From: Lipingzhangella_A rawalii
GTDB lineage: Bacteria; Actinomycetota; Actinomycetes; Streptosporangiales; Streptosporangiaceae
Direction: 5' to 3'
NCBI RefSeq assembly: GCF_031628175.1
Contig: NZ_JAVLVT010000010.1
Coordinates: 248,001 to 312,000, forward strand
Length of the DNA stretch: 64,000 nucleotides
Shown: in pieces, positions 34,046 to 41,828 of the stretch
Position numbering within the stretch: position 1 is the stretch's first letter
Layout: each line of letters begins with the position of its first letter
Notes under the pieces: model-generated
The model's input: only the letters and a program-made list of their open reading frames with translations
Told to the model about the DNA's origin: nothing
The model's database searches: none
Translations under genes and position numbers: made by a program

Positions 34046-34301
34046 CGTACTCTCCTTGTCCTCGGTGTCCTCGGCCAGCTACCCGATCCCGTACCGGTCC
34101 GCACGCTCCCACTCGGCGGTCCGAAGCTGTGACTTCTGTGACTGGTGGGATGGTTGTGTCGGCGGGCTCGTGCTGTGCCGCCCGGTTCGGGTGTGTGGCC
34201 TGTTCTGGCTGTTCCTACTCGATGCAGGCCTGAGCTTATCGACTGGCGACGCGCAGCGTCTCCCCCCACCCCCGCTGGTTTAGGTCCTTTTGGGACAACA
34301 A

Positions 34302-34904
34302 TCAGCCCGACATGCTGCGGCGGCGTACGAAACAGTCCCGCAGGTGGTCATTGACCATCCCGACCGCCTGCATCGTCGCGTAGGCGGTGGTGGGGCCCAC
34401 GAACCGGAAACCGGCCCCGCGCAGCTCCGCCGACAGCCGCGCGCTGGCTTCGGTGTGGGCGGGCACTTCGGCCGTGGTCACCGGAACCCGGTCGTCGGCC
34501 GGGTGGGGAGCATGCCGCCACACCAGCTCGGGAAGACTGCGCCCGGCCTGCGTGAGCGCGAGCGTGGCGCGGGCGTTGGTGCGCACCGCCTCGATCTTGC
34601 GGCGGCTACGAATGAGACGCGCGTCCGAGAGCAGCAGCTCCAGCTCCGGATCCGACATCGCCGCGACCGTCGCCGGGTCGAAACCGTGGAACGCCGCGCG
34701 TAGGGCCGCACGCTTACGCAACACCACCAGCCAGGACAGGCCCGCCTGGAACCCCTCCAGACAGATACGTTCCAACAGCCCGGTCTCGTCCCGCACCGGG
34801 TGGCCCCACTCCGTGTCGTGGTAGTGCAGCTCGTCCTCGCTCCGCAGCGCCCACAGGCAACGGCGCCGCCCATCCGGCCCGGGCTGGGCCGTGCCCTCGG
34901 TCAC
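34302..34904 (-). CDS. tag: DNA-3-methyladenine glycosylase I
   Basis: The 200-aa protein removes 3-methyladenine from alkylated DNA. It has the family start RRCLWALRSEDELHYHDTEW with the His/Glu of the zinc or ligand site, then WGHPVRDE, CLEGFQAGLSWLVVLRKR and FHGFDPATVAAM. The C-terminal part reads GFRFVGPTTAYATMQAVGMV and NDHLRDCF. It begins at GTG 34904, overlapping the stop of the DivIVA-like gene by four bases, with GGAGG upstream, so the two are coupled. All motifs look intact. Confidence 0.95.
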   Translation of the reverse strand: MTEGTAQPGPDGRRRCLWALRSEDELHYHDTEWGHPVRDETGLLERICLEGFQAGLSWLVVLRKRAALRAAFHGFDPATVAAMSDPELELLLSDARLIRSRRKIEAVRTNARATLALTQAGRSLPELVWRHAPHPADDRVPVTTAEVPAHTEASARLSAELRGAGFRFVGPTTAYATMQAVGMVNDHLRDCFVRRRSMSG

Positions 34905-35524
34905 CGGCCCTCCTGCGGGGCGTCGCCGCGGGAGGGCTCCTCCCAGGGGGGATCCTCGCCACGCACCGGGGTGGTCGAGCGGTCCACACCCTCCGTGCTG
35001 CCCGTGGCCTCCGTGCTGGCTGTGTCGGCTGTGTCGGCTGTGCTGTCCATGGCCACGGTGTCCCCGCCGTCCGCGGCGTCCCCGCCGTCAACGGCGCCGC
35101 CGGTTGGTCCGGGCTGGGGGGTTCCCGCAGGGGTGGCCATCGCGTCGGCCCCCTGGCCGGACGAACCCGGCGGCACCGCGGGGACATCCGATTGGGGGGA
35201 CAGCTCGGCCAGGGCTCCGGGACCGCCAACCTCCACCAGGCGCCGCTCCAGGAGAGCGATCCGGTCCTGCTGGGTGGTCAGACTGGCGGTGACACGCTCC
35301 AACAGCTCGTCCACGGCCCGAACGTGGTAGCCCCACAGGGCCAACGGCAGCTGGAGCCGGGCCAGGTCCCGCCCCGTGAGCGGGTCCTGGGACGGCAGGT
35401 CCAGCGGCGCGTAGTCCGGCTCGGCCCCGGACATCTCCCCGGCCCGTCCCATCACGACCAGGACCACGGACCCGAGAATGGCCACCGCCGCACATAGCGC
35501 GAGAATCAGGATCGGCAGACTCAC
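34901..35524 (-). CDS. DivIVA-domain membrane protein
   Basis: The 207-aa product starts at GTG 35524. An N-terminal membrane helix (LPILILALCAAVAILGSVVL) is followed by a short DivIVA-like segment: LARLQLPLALWGYHVRAVDE, then LLERVTASLTTQQDRIALLE. The C-terminal ~110 residues are acidic and low in complexity. Actinobacterial proteins of this type sit beside tag and are annotated as DivIVA-domain or cell-division-associated proteins. It is first in an operon with tag. The role at the membrane or septum is inferred from the domain. Confidence 0.75.
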   Translation of the reverse strand: MSLPILILALCAAVAILGSVVLVVMGRAGEMSGAEPDYAPLDLPSQDPLTGRDLARLQLPLALWGYHVRAVDELLERVTASLTTQQDRIALLERRLVEVGGPGALAELSPQSDVPAVPPGSSGQGADAMATPAGTPQPGPTGGAVDGGDAADGGDTVAMDSTADTADTASTEATGSTEGVDRSTTPVRGEDPPWEEPSRGDAPQEGR

Positions 35525-35556
35525 GCCCCCGATCCTGCCACAGGCAGCGGCACACG

Positions 35557-37725
35557 CTATCCGAAGTGGTTTACGTGCGCCTCGTGCACGATACGCACCA
35601 CCTCGGCGGGATCGTCGGTCAGCTGCACCAGATCGGGGTCACCCTCGGAGATCATGCCCTCGGTGCGCAGCGTCTTGACAATCCAGTCGTGCAGACCACC
35701 CCAGAACTCCGTGCCCACGAGAATCACCGGGAACCGGGTGACCTTGCCCGTCTGTACCAGGGTGATGGCCTCGAACAGCTCATCCAGAGTTCCGAAGCCC
35801 CCCGGCAGCACCACGAACGCCTGCGAGTACTTCACGAACATCGTCTTCCGGACGAAGAAGTAGCGGAAGGTCACACCGATGTCGACGTAGTCGTTGACAC
35901 TCTGTTCGAACGGCAGCTCGATTCCGAGACCGATCGAGGTGCCCCCGGCCTCCCGGGCGCCCTTGTTCGCCGCTTCCATCATTCCGGGCCCGCCACCGGT
36001 GATAACCGTGTACCCGTCCGTGGCCAGGCGACCGCCGACCTCTTCGGCCAACAGGTAACGCTCGGAGCCGCGGGCCGCCCGCGCGGAACCGAAAACACTG
36101 ACAGCGTGCCCGACCTCCGAGAGCAGGCCGAACCCCTCCACGAACTCCGACTGGATCCGCAACACCCGCCAGGGGTCGGTATGCACCCAGTCCGTGGGCC
36201 CGCGCCGATCCAGCAGCCGCTGGTCGGTCGTTGTCTCCGGTATGGCGCTGCCGCGCAGGGTCAGCGGCCCGGCCCGTCGCACACTGGATGTGTTCTCACT
36301 CATGTGCAGCACGCTATCTCGTTTACCGCCGCTGCGGGGCCGATTATCGGCCCTGGCCAGCCACTGTTGGGCCACCGTTCTCCGCAGCGTCGAGCCCGCT
36401 CCGTAGCTCAGATCGAGGAACCGGTCCAGAACCCGCACACCGAACTGGAGCCCGTCCACCGGAACTCGTTCGTCGACCCCGTGGAACATCCCGGCAAAGT
36501 TCAGTTCCGGGGGCAGCCGCAACGGCGCGAAGCCGTAGTTGCGAATACCCAACCGGTCGAAGCTCTTGGCGTCGGTGCCCCCGGACAGGCAGTAGGGAAC
36601 CGCCTGGGCGCCCGGATCCTCGGCGGCCAACGCCTGACCCATCGCACTCACCAGGCCACCCCCGGTGTCGGTTTCCACCGCGGGTAGGTGTCGGATGAAC
36701 TCCCGGGACACCTTGGGGCCGAGCAGCCGGTCTATCTGGGCGAAAAACTCCTCCTCCTGCCCGGGCAGGAACCGCCCGTCGACCTCGGCGCTGGCCGTTC
36801 CCGGGATGACGTTGACCTTGTACCCGCCGGTAAGTGTTGCCGGGTTGACGGTGTTACGGATGGTGGCACCAATCATGCTGGCAACCGGCCCCAGGCGGGC
36901 GACGGTGGCCTCCACGTTGTTCTCGTCGAAGGGAATGTCGTAGGCCTCGCAGACCTGCTCCAGGAACTGGCGTACCGTCGTGGTGAGCTGGACCGGGAAC
37001 TCGTGCCGGCCAAGCCGCGCCACGGCCTCGGCGAGTTCGGTGACGGCATTATCGCGATTGACCATGGATCCGTGCCCGGCGGTACCTTCGGCAGTCAGCC
37101 GCATCCAGGCGATGCCCTTTTCGGCGGTTTCGATCAGGTACAGCCTCCGGGAGTCGTCGACAGTGAGGCTGAACCCACCCACCTCACTGATCGCGTCGGT
37201 GCAGTCGGCGAAGAGTTCCGGATGCTTGGCCACCAGCCACTGGGCGCCCCACGTTCCACCAGCCTCCTCGTCGGCGAGGAACGCGAGCACAATGTCCCGC
37301 GGGGGACGGCGCCCCTGGCGGAGGCGCTCCCGCAGCACGGCCAACGCCATGGCGTCCATGTTCTTCATGTCGACGGCACCCCGACCCCACACACAGCCGT
37401 CCGCGATCTCCCCCCCGAACGGGTCCCGCGTCCAGTCGGCGGCATTGGCGGGCACCACGTCGAGGTGGCCGTGGATGAGCAGCGGTGCCCGCGTGGGGTC
37501 AGTGCCCGAGATCCGGGCGACCACGCTGCTGCGCCCCGGGTGCGACTCGTAGATATCGGAATCGACCCCGACCTCGGCGAGCTTCCCAGCGACATACTCA
37601 GCCGCCGCCCGCTCCCCGGGACCGGAATGGTCTCCGTAGTTGGAGGTATCGATGGTGATCAACTCGCGGCAGAGGTCCACGACCTCCTGCTGCGCGGTCT
37701 GCGGCGTCGTTCCCGCCTCGGCCAT
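35557..37725 (-). CDS. In-frame M20 metallopeptidase plus LOG-family (TIGR00730) protein
   Basis: From ATG 37723-37725 (GGAGGAG upstream) the frame is open for 722 codons. Residues 1-~425 are an M20 dipeptidase: LLIHGHLDVVPA and WGRGAVDMKNMDAMALAV give the metal ligands, AFLADEEAGGTWGAQWL the catalytic Glu, and LSGGTDAKSFDRLGI the late motif. After a ~33-residue linker, residues ~475-722 are a LOG-type Rossmann protein with TVITGGGPGMMEAANKGA and VVLPGGFGTLDELFEAITL. These are usually separate genes. An ATG at 36303 could start the LOG part alone, but no good ribosome site precedes it and there is no stop between. LOG proteins hydrolyse nucleoside 5'-monophosphates such as cytokinin ribotides or AMP. 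Confidence 0.8.
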   Translation of the reverse strand: MAEAGTTPQTAQQEVVDLCRELITIDTSNYGDHSGPGERAAAEYVAGKLAEVGVDSDIYESHPGRSSVVARISGTDPTRAPLLIHGHLDVVPANAADWTRDPFGGEIADGCVWGRGAVDMKNMDAMALAVLRERLRQGRRPPRDIVLAFLADEEAGGTWGAQWLVAKHPELFADCTDAISEVGGFSLTVDDSRRLYLIETAEKGIAWMRLTAEGTAGHGSMVNRDNAVTELAEAVARLGRHEFPVQLTTTVRQFLEQVCEAYDIPFDENNVEATVARLGPVASMIGATIRNTVNPATLTGGYKVNVIPGTASAEVDGRFLPGQEEEFFAQIDRLLGPKVSREFIRHLPAVETDTGGGLVSAMGQALAAEDPGAQAVPYCLSGGTDAKSFDRLGIRNYGFAPLRLPPELNFAGMFHGVDERVPVDGLQFGVRVLDRFLDLSYGAGSTLRRTVAQQWLARADNRPRSGGKRDSVLHMSENTSSVRRAGPLTLRGSAIPETTTDQRLLDRRGPTDWVHTDPWRVLRIQSEFVEGFGLLSEVGHAVSVFGSARAARGSERYLLAEEVGGRLATDGYTVITGGGPGMMEAANKGAREAGGTSIGLGIELPFEQSVNDYVDIGVTFRYFFVRKTMFVKYSQAFVVLPGGFGTLDELFEAITLVQTGKVTRFPVILVGTEFWGGLHDWIVKTLRTEGMISEGDPDLVQLTDDPAEVVRIVHEAHVNHFG

Positions 37726-37876
37726 ACCCGTGTGCTCCTCCCAAGTCCGTACTCCTGCCATGGTCCCGCTACCAGCTCCTGTTCGGCCAGCCCGGGCGGC
37801 CCACCCGCCGATGTACGTCCCACTGCCGATATTTGCTATCGTTGAGCTGTCCGGTGCGGACACGCGCCAGGCACAC

Positions 37877-37961
37877 GTCCGGGTGGCGGAATAGGTAGAC
37901 GCGCTAGCTTGAGGTGCTAGTGGCCGCTTAGGCCATGGGGGTTCAAGTCCCCCCTCGGACA
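37877..37961 (+). tRNA. tRNA-Leu (anticodon GAG)
   Basis: The acceptor arm GTCCGGG pairs with CTCGGAC, with discriminator A at 37961. The anticodon stem CTAGC/GCTAG encloses the loop TTGAGGT, so the anticodon is GAG. A long variable arm (TGGCCGCTTAGGCCA region) marks a class II leucine tRNA. The T arm reads GGGGGTTCAAGTCCCCC. CCA is not encoded. It is transcribed opposite to the M20-LOG gene. A partial copy of its 3' end lies at 39435-39457. Confidence 0.95.
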
Positions 37962-38514
37962 CGTAGATATGCATTGCAACGCATAGAGATGCACAGCACT
38001 TCGGTCCCAGGGCTCCATGTCCTGGGATTTCTTGGTGACGTCCGCGAACAGCCCGCGTTCAAACTCAGCTATGCCGCATGACCTTCCATGGGGGTTCGAC
38101 TCGGTGGGCTGCCTGTGGGGCTGCCGGAGTAACCGGGGTTACAGTCGGAGGACGATCCTGTCCTGCTCCGTGCCCGTGCTCAGCGAGCGGCGGACCGGGT
38201 CGTAGTCGAGTCGCGGCCCCAACCGTGTGGCAGGCCACGGCCTGCGCGGGTACGTCAGGGGCGGGGAACGTTGCGTCACGAATCCATCGAGCACACCCAC
38301 CCCGGCCGCGTCAAACACCGAGCCACGTGCCAACTGCCTCGGCTGGAAACAGGCGGATGCAGCCGGACGATGCGCGAAGTGGCCTTCCCGCCCTCGCGAC
38401 TTCGTCGGCCGCCGCCTGCGCCACCCCCACTCTGCACCCAAGGGCTTCCAGCACCGACACATGCGTTGCCGGTCACGGAACCATCCTGTCGCAGGGTCCT
38501 GCGAGGATGTGTCT
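37962..38514. other. Intergenic region after tRNA-Leu
   Basis: No supported gene. Longer frames across it lack start sites. GAGGA before GTG 38515 is the ribosome site of the methyltransferase. Confidence 0.4.
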
Positions 38515-39141
38515 GTGGACAGCCTCAAGCAGGAGACCATCGCGGCCTACGACGCCGCGGCCGTGGACTATGCCACCGAGACGGCTCACCTGCCCGACTC
38601 CATCCGCACCACATGCGCGCGGTTCGCCAGCCTGCTCGCGGGGTCGGGACGGGTCCTGGAGATCGGCAGCGGCGGCGGCCGGGATGCTCGGGCGCTGGAG
38701 GAGCACGGGCTCAGCGTGCGGCGCACCGACGTCACCCCCGGATTCGTCAAGATCCTCCGAGCACAGGGCTTCGAGGCTGACCTGTTGGACCCACTTACCG
38801 ATGACCTAGACGATCCGCACAATCCAGGCCGGCGATACGACGCCGTCTGGGCTCAAGCCTGCCTGATGCACGTGGACCGCGACGATCTACCCACGGTGCT
38901 CACCCGGCTGGCCAACGTGACCGGGCCAGCCGGCCCGATCTTCCTCTCGGTCACCGAAGGCGACGCAAACACACGGGAAATCGGCAGCACCGGAGCGCGG
39001 TACCACCGAACCGACTGGCGGGAACCGGAGCTACGTGCGGTCGTCAACGACTCGGGCTGGGTGGTCGACGAGGTCTGGGCGAGCCAAGGCAAGTACTCAC
39101 CGTTCCTCAACGTCCTCGGCCACCGGGCCGACACCCCATGA
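38515..39141 (+). CDS. SAM-dependent methyltransferase, accessory gene beside tRNA-Leu
   Basis: The 208-aa product starts at GTG 38515 (VDSLKQETIAAYDAAAVDYA) with GAGGA seven bases upstream. Motif I is RVLEIGSGGGRDARALEEHG, followed by VRRTDVTPGFV, DAVWAQACLMHVDRDDL and a closing FLSVTEGD. This is the small Methyltransf_11/25 type. It lies between the tRNA and its partial 3' copy, on a segment with a decayed recombinase, so it is probably cargo of a former integrated element. Substrate unknown. Confidence 0.88.
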   Translation: MDSLKQETIAAYDAAAVDYATETAHLPDSIRTTCARFASLLAGSGRVLEIGSGGGRDARALEEHGLSVRRTDVTPGFVKILRAQGFEADLLDPLTDDLDDPHNPGRRYDAVWAQACLMHVDRDDLPTVLTRLANVTGPAGPIFLSVTEGDANTREIGSTGARYHRTDWREPELRAVVNDSGWVVDEVWASQGKYSPFLNVLGHRADTP

Positions 39142-39429
39142 CCACGCGAGCCTCGACCCTTGCGCCGCGGCGCCCTCGCCGATGGGCCGAGCGTGGAGGG
39201 CCGACCAGGCACACGAGCTGAGCGCCGGGACGACGGTCCAGGCGGGCACTGGTGGAGCCGCGGCTGGCAGACCACCTCCGCCACAGGTCTACGCCGACCT
39301 GTAGCCCTTCACGGAGCACCTCCTCCGGCGATGGTTGCCCACCGGCTGCAGCGGAAGCCTTTATCGCAGATCACCGCCCCTCCAGCGCGAAGGACGTGGA
39401 CAGGGTCAGCCTGCCAGGGCTCTGTAGGG

Positions 39430-39725
39430 TCTTGGTTCGAGTCCCCCTCGGACACGAACCTTTGTACATGTCGTGCGAGTTGAGGTTCCCCTCAGCTCGC
39501 ACTGTGCGTTCCACGGGTTGGTAGCGCAGCCGCAGCCCGAGCTCCGTGTAGACCTCGGCCTTGTCGGCGGGGTCGGCTGCGTGGAGCACGTCGGCGGTGT
39601 TGCCGAGTGCGTTGACGATGGTCGTGATGTCGTCCTTGCCCATCCGGCGTGTGGGCTGGTCGCTTCGGTCCAGCGTGTCCTGGGCGGCCGAGCCCTGGGC
39701 CTGACTCTCCTTGATCCCCTCGGTG
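39430..39725 (-). pseudogene. C-terminal fragment of a serine recombinase
   Basis: The leftward frame reads GKDDITTIVNALGNTADVLH, ADPADKAEVYTELGLRLRYQ and PVERTVRAEGNLN. This is the typical tail of large serine recombinases of actinomycetes. The last part shifts to another frame (KVRVRGG). No resolvase catalytic domain is present upstream. It overlaps the att-like copy of the tRNA 3' end, which supports a past integrase at this locus. The fragment cannot be active. Confidence 0.7.
39435..39457 (+). repeat. Partial copy of the tRNA-Leu 3' end (att-like site)
   Basis: The 23 bases match 37940-37963, the T-arm to acceptor end of tRNA-Leu, with one substitution and one missing C. It lies in the same orientation 1.5 kb downstream. 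Site-specific recombinases that use tRNA genes create exactly such duplications, so this is a candidate attR (or a tRNA fragment left by an excision). A decayed serine recombinase overlaps it. Confidence 0.65.
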
Positions 39726-39888
39726 ACGAGGCCCGGGTCGGCGCCGGCCCCGAGCGCGGCGTTCTGGCGACTCCATCCGGGGCGAAGTACAGGTGCGCGC
39801 AGCCCGGGGCAGCGCCGGCAGGGGGCACACCGCCCCTGCCGAATGCCTGCCGGCCACCGTATTCCTGATGGCGGGAGCACCACGCAGG

Positions 39889-40042
39889 CACCCTGCTTCC
39901 GCGGAACCTTGGAGGTCAGAACGCAGCCCAGGTCCAGGGGCGGAGAACGCCGCCGCGCAGGCAGCGGATGCGGTGGCGGGCCTCGTCGGCGGCCCCCGGG
40001 CGGGTGGCCGCCTTGCTCAAAGCAAAGTACACCCAGCGCAAC
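39889..40042. repeat. 154-bp direct repeat, left copy (partner 54746-54899)
   Basis: It matches 54746-54899 without gaps in the same orientation. Read leftward, both copies encode the same short C-terminal peptide (SKAATRPGAADEARHRIRCL, then RPWTWAAF and a stop), so each is probably the remaining end of one gene family. The pair brackets 14.7 kb holding the phosphoketolase and arginine deiminase genes. Confidence 0.85.
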
Positions 40043-40092
40043 ATCGCCGCGCGCAGCATGCCCAACGTGCGCGGCGGTGAGACGGGATCGGG

Positions 40093-40359
40093 TTAGCGGG
40101 TGAACGCCACAGCGGTGAGGCCCAGCAGCGCGATGGCGAACGTGCCGATCGCCAGACACATCGACGTCGGATCCATGGCGGGAAGGGATGGCCCCGCGCC
40201 CGGTGGCGCCGCCGGTGCCGTCAGGGCCGCCGTGCCGTGAGCGGTATGCCCGTGCGCCGCCCCGTGCAGGTGACCCGGCGTGTGCATGCTTCCAACGCCG
40301 AGCAGCAGCGCCACCAGCACTGCGGCACGCAACCAGCCACGCCACCGGGGGCGCCGCAT
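40093..40359 (-). CDS. DUF6153 small His-rich membrane protein
   Basis: I chose the ATG at 40359 behind GGAGG; a longer frame reaches 40512 but covers another gene fragment. The 88-aa product has a helix (GWLRAAVLVALLLGVGSM) then HTPGHLHGAAHGHTAHG and a second helix near the end (MCLAIGTFAIALLGLTAVAF). Two helices around a His-rich loop match DUF6153. The loop could bind metal. It lies at the left end of the island with SHOCT and P-type ATPase genes. Confidence 0.75.
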   Translation of the reverse strand: MRRPRWRGWLRAAVLVALLLGVGSMHTPGHLHGAAHGHTAHGTAALTAPAAPPGAGPSLPAMDPTSMCLAIGTFAIALLGLTAVAFTR

Positions 40360-40429
40360 CCCCGACCTCCGAACAAAAGGGACACCGCATCGGGAAGGAG
40401 GAACCGGTCCCACTGCTGGTGGCTGCGGC

Positions 40430-40655
40430 GGCACCTCGGGCTCCGTTGCGGGCTCATCGGCAGATCCCAGCCAGCCCCCGAGCAGGCAGACAGTCAGCGG
40501 AATCCCATACATCTCCGTGACCAGAGCAACCAGACAGGCGGTGAACGCTCCCGCCGCCCGCTAGCCGCGCCGGGTGCGCGGGGAGCCGCGAAGAACACGA
40601 ACAGCGCGGTGTTGAAGTCCACCAGCGGCCATGGACCGTGTGCGGCGACGGCCAT
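40430..40655 (-). pseudogene. N-terminal fragment of an ICMT-like membrane methyltransferase
   Basis: An ATG at 40655 starts seven bases after the SHOCT gene. It reads PLVDFNTALFVFFAAPRAP, then the frame shifts by one and continues AFTACLVALVTEMYGIPLTV and CLLGGWLGS. TEMYG.PLT after a helix is typical of the N-terminal part of isoprenylcysteine carboxyl methyltransferase-like membrane proteins found in actinomycete stress islands. The C-terminal catalytic half is missing. Confidence 0.55.
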
Positions 40656-40661
40656 CCACGT

Positions 40662-40955
40662 CTACCCCGCCGAACTCCCCGGCTCAGAACGTGCGGACGA
40701 CGCCTGGGCACGCAGCACCTCAAGGCGCTGCAGATACTCCGCCTCGTCGATCTCGCCTCGAGCGAAGCGCTCGGCCAGGGCCTGATCCGGAGTGGACGGG
40801 TGCCACGGCGGTGATTCCGCCTGCTGTGGAGCCCGAGTGGTGGAACGCACCAAGGCAAGGATCGCGACGATCACCAGGGCCCAGAACAGCACCATGCTGA
40901 TGCTCATGAGGCCGTATCCCCAGCCCCCCATCACACCGTCATACCAGAACATCAT
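40662..40955 (-). CDS. SHOCT-domain small membrane protein
   Basis: The 97-aa product starts with two ATG codons (40953-40955) behind GGAGG. It has one helix (MSISMVLFWALVIVAILALV), a linker, then a SHOCT motif: PDQALAERFARGEIDEAEYL and QRLEVL. SHOCT proteins of this size are common beside oxygen- or stress-responsive genes in actinomycetes. A GGGCCAAAGGCC palindrome lies about 56 bases upstream. First gene of a leftward set with the ICMT fragment and the DUF6153 gene. Confidence 0.88.
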   Translation of the reverse strand: MMFWYDGVMGGWGYGLMSISMVLFWALVIVAILALVRSTTRAPQQAESPPWHPSTPDQALAERFARGEIDEAEYLQRLEVLRAQASSARSEPGSSAG

Positions 40956-41010
40956 CGCCAGCTCCCCTCCTGTGCTTCCAATCCTGGCTGCCACACGTCG
41001 CAGCGAACAC

Positions 41011-41024
41011 GGGCCAAAGGCCTG
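41011..41024. promoter_or_regulatory. Palindrome GGGCCAAAGGCCTG upstream of the SHOCT gene
   Basis: The core GGCC-AAA-GGCC is a perfect inverted repeat. A related palindrome (GGGACCTTTCGGCC) lies upstream of arcD at 50044-50061. Both resemble the dyad sites of DosR/DevR-type hypoxia regulators in shape. Assignment to such a regulator is inference. Confidence 0.45.
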
Positions 41025-41828
41025 ACCCGCGGAGGGCAGAAGTCCCAGGCCGAGCGGTAGACGCTCACGGTCTGCGGCGGCACGACCGAACAGAATCGAA
41101 GCGTCGGATCCTCGGGGCGGCCGTTCGCCAGTACCGTGCTGGCCTCGGCTCGTCAGGGGCGGCCCCGTTCGTGGACTACCGTCGATCGATCCGGGGTAAC
41201 CACGGCGGTCTCCCCGGTGGCTAGGGTCCGGGGCAGCGCTTCCTCCGGTCGCGTTGGCAAACGCAGTTCATCGTGGAGAACTGGGCGGACACCCCGACGT
41301 ATGCGGCCCCGGCATCGACGAGCGCGCAAAGAACCAGCAGGTCACCACGGACACCGCCACCGGCGGCCAGCAGGATGCCGTGGAACAGCTCCCACCACGC
41401 TCGAGAACTGAGTTCCATAACGCGTTCACATCCCGCCTCAGCGCGTCGGGCTGGATCGCTGACCGAACCCGCAGCCCCAGTCGCTCAACACGGCTGGTGG
41501 GAGCCATCGGTACCGGATGGAGGAACGTCCCGCCTGGTTAAGCACCCTCGCCAGCCGCCAGTCTTGCTGCAGGCCGGGGACACCGCACCGACCGCACAGG
41601 CCGCGCACGGATCGCCTGCCCACTGGCCAGGGGCCGGCCAAGCGGCCGCAGGTCCCCACTCGAGGGGACTTCCGACTCTCACCAGCCGCCCCTGGTACCG
41701 GAATGCTGGGGGACGTCGGTTCACCGTGAGGGAGGGGCGCACATGAGGCGAGCAGTCAGCTACCTCCATTGTGTCCCCAGCGCCCACCCCGGGGACCGGG
41801 GTGGCCCCGCCCAGGGCGGGGCCACCTG
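41025..41828. other. Decayed region upstream of the P-type ATPase
   Basis: No intact gene is visible. Leftward pieces such as VLHDELRLPTRPEEALPRTL and VETGETAVV-like runs near 41150-41290 look coding but have no continuous frame. A perfect inverted repeat GTCCCC-6-GGGGAC lies at 41652-41669 and another GTCCCC/GGGGAC pair just before the ATPase start. These may be regulatory. Confidence 0.4.

Noticed and set aside
37726..37974. Upstream extension of the M20-LOG frame to 37974
   Set aside because: The extension would be antisense to tRNA-Leu and lacks a ribosome site; ATG 37725 with GGAGGAG fits far better.
41254..41746. Rightward frames of 95-157 codons before the P-type ATPase
   Set aside because: They have no ribosome site, no domain and mixed coding signal in several frames; the region looks decayed.
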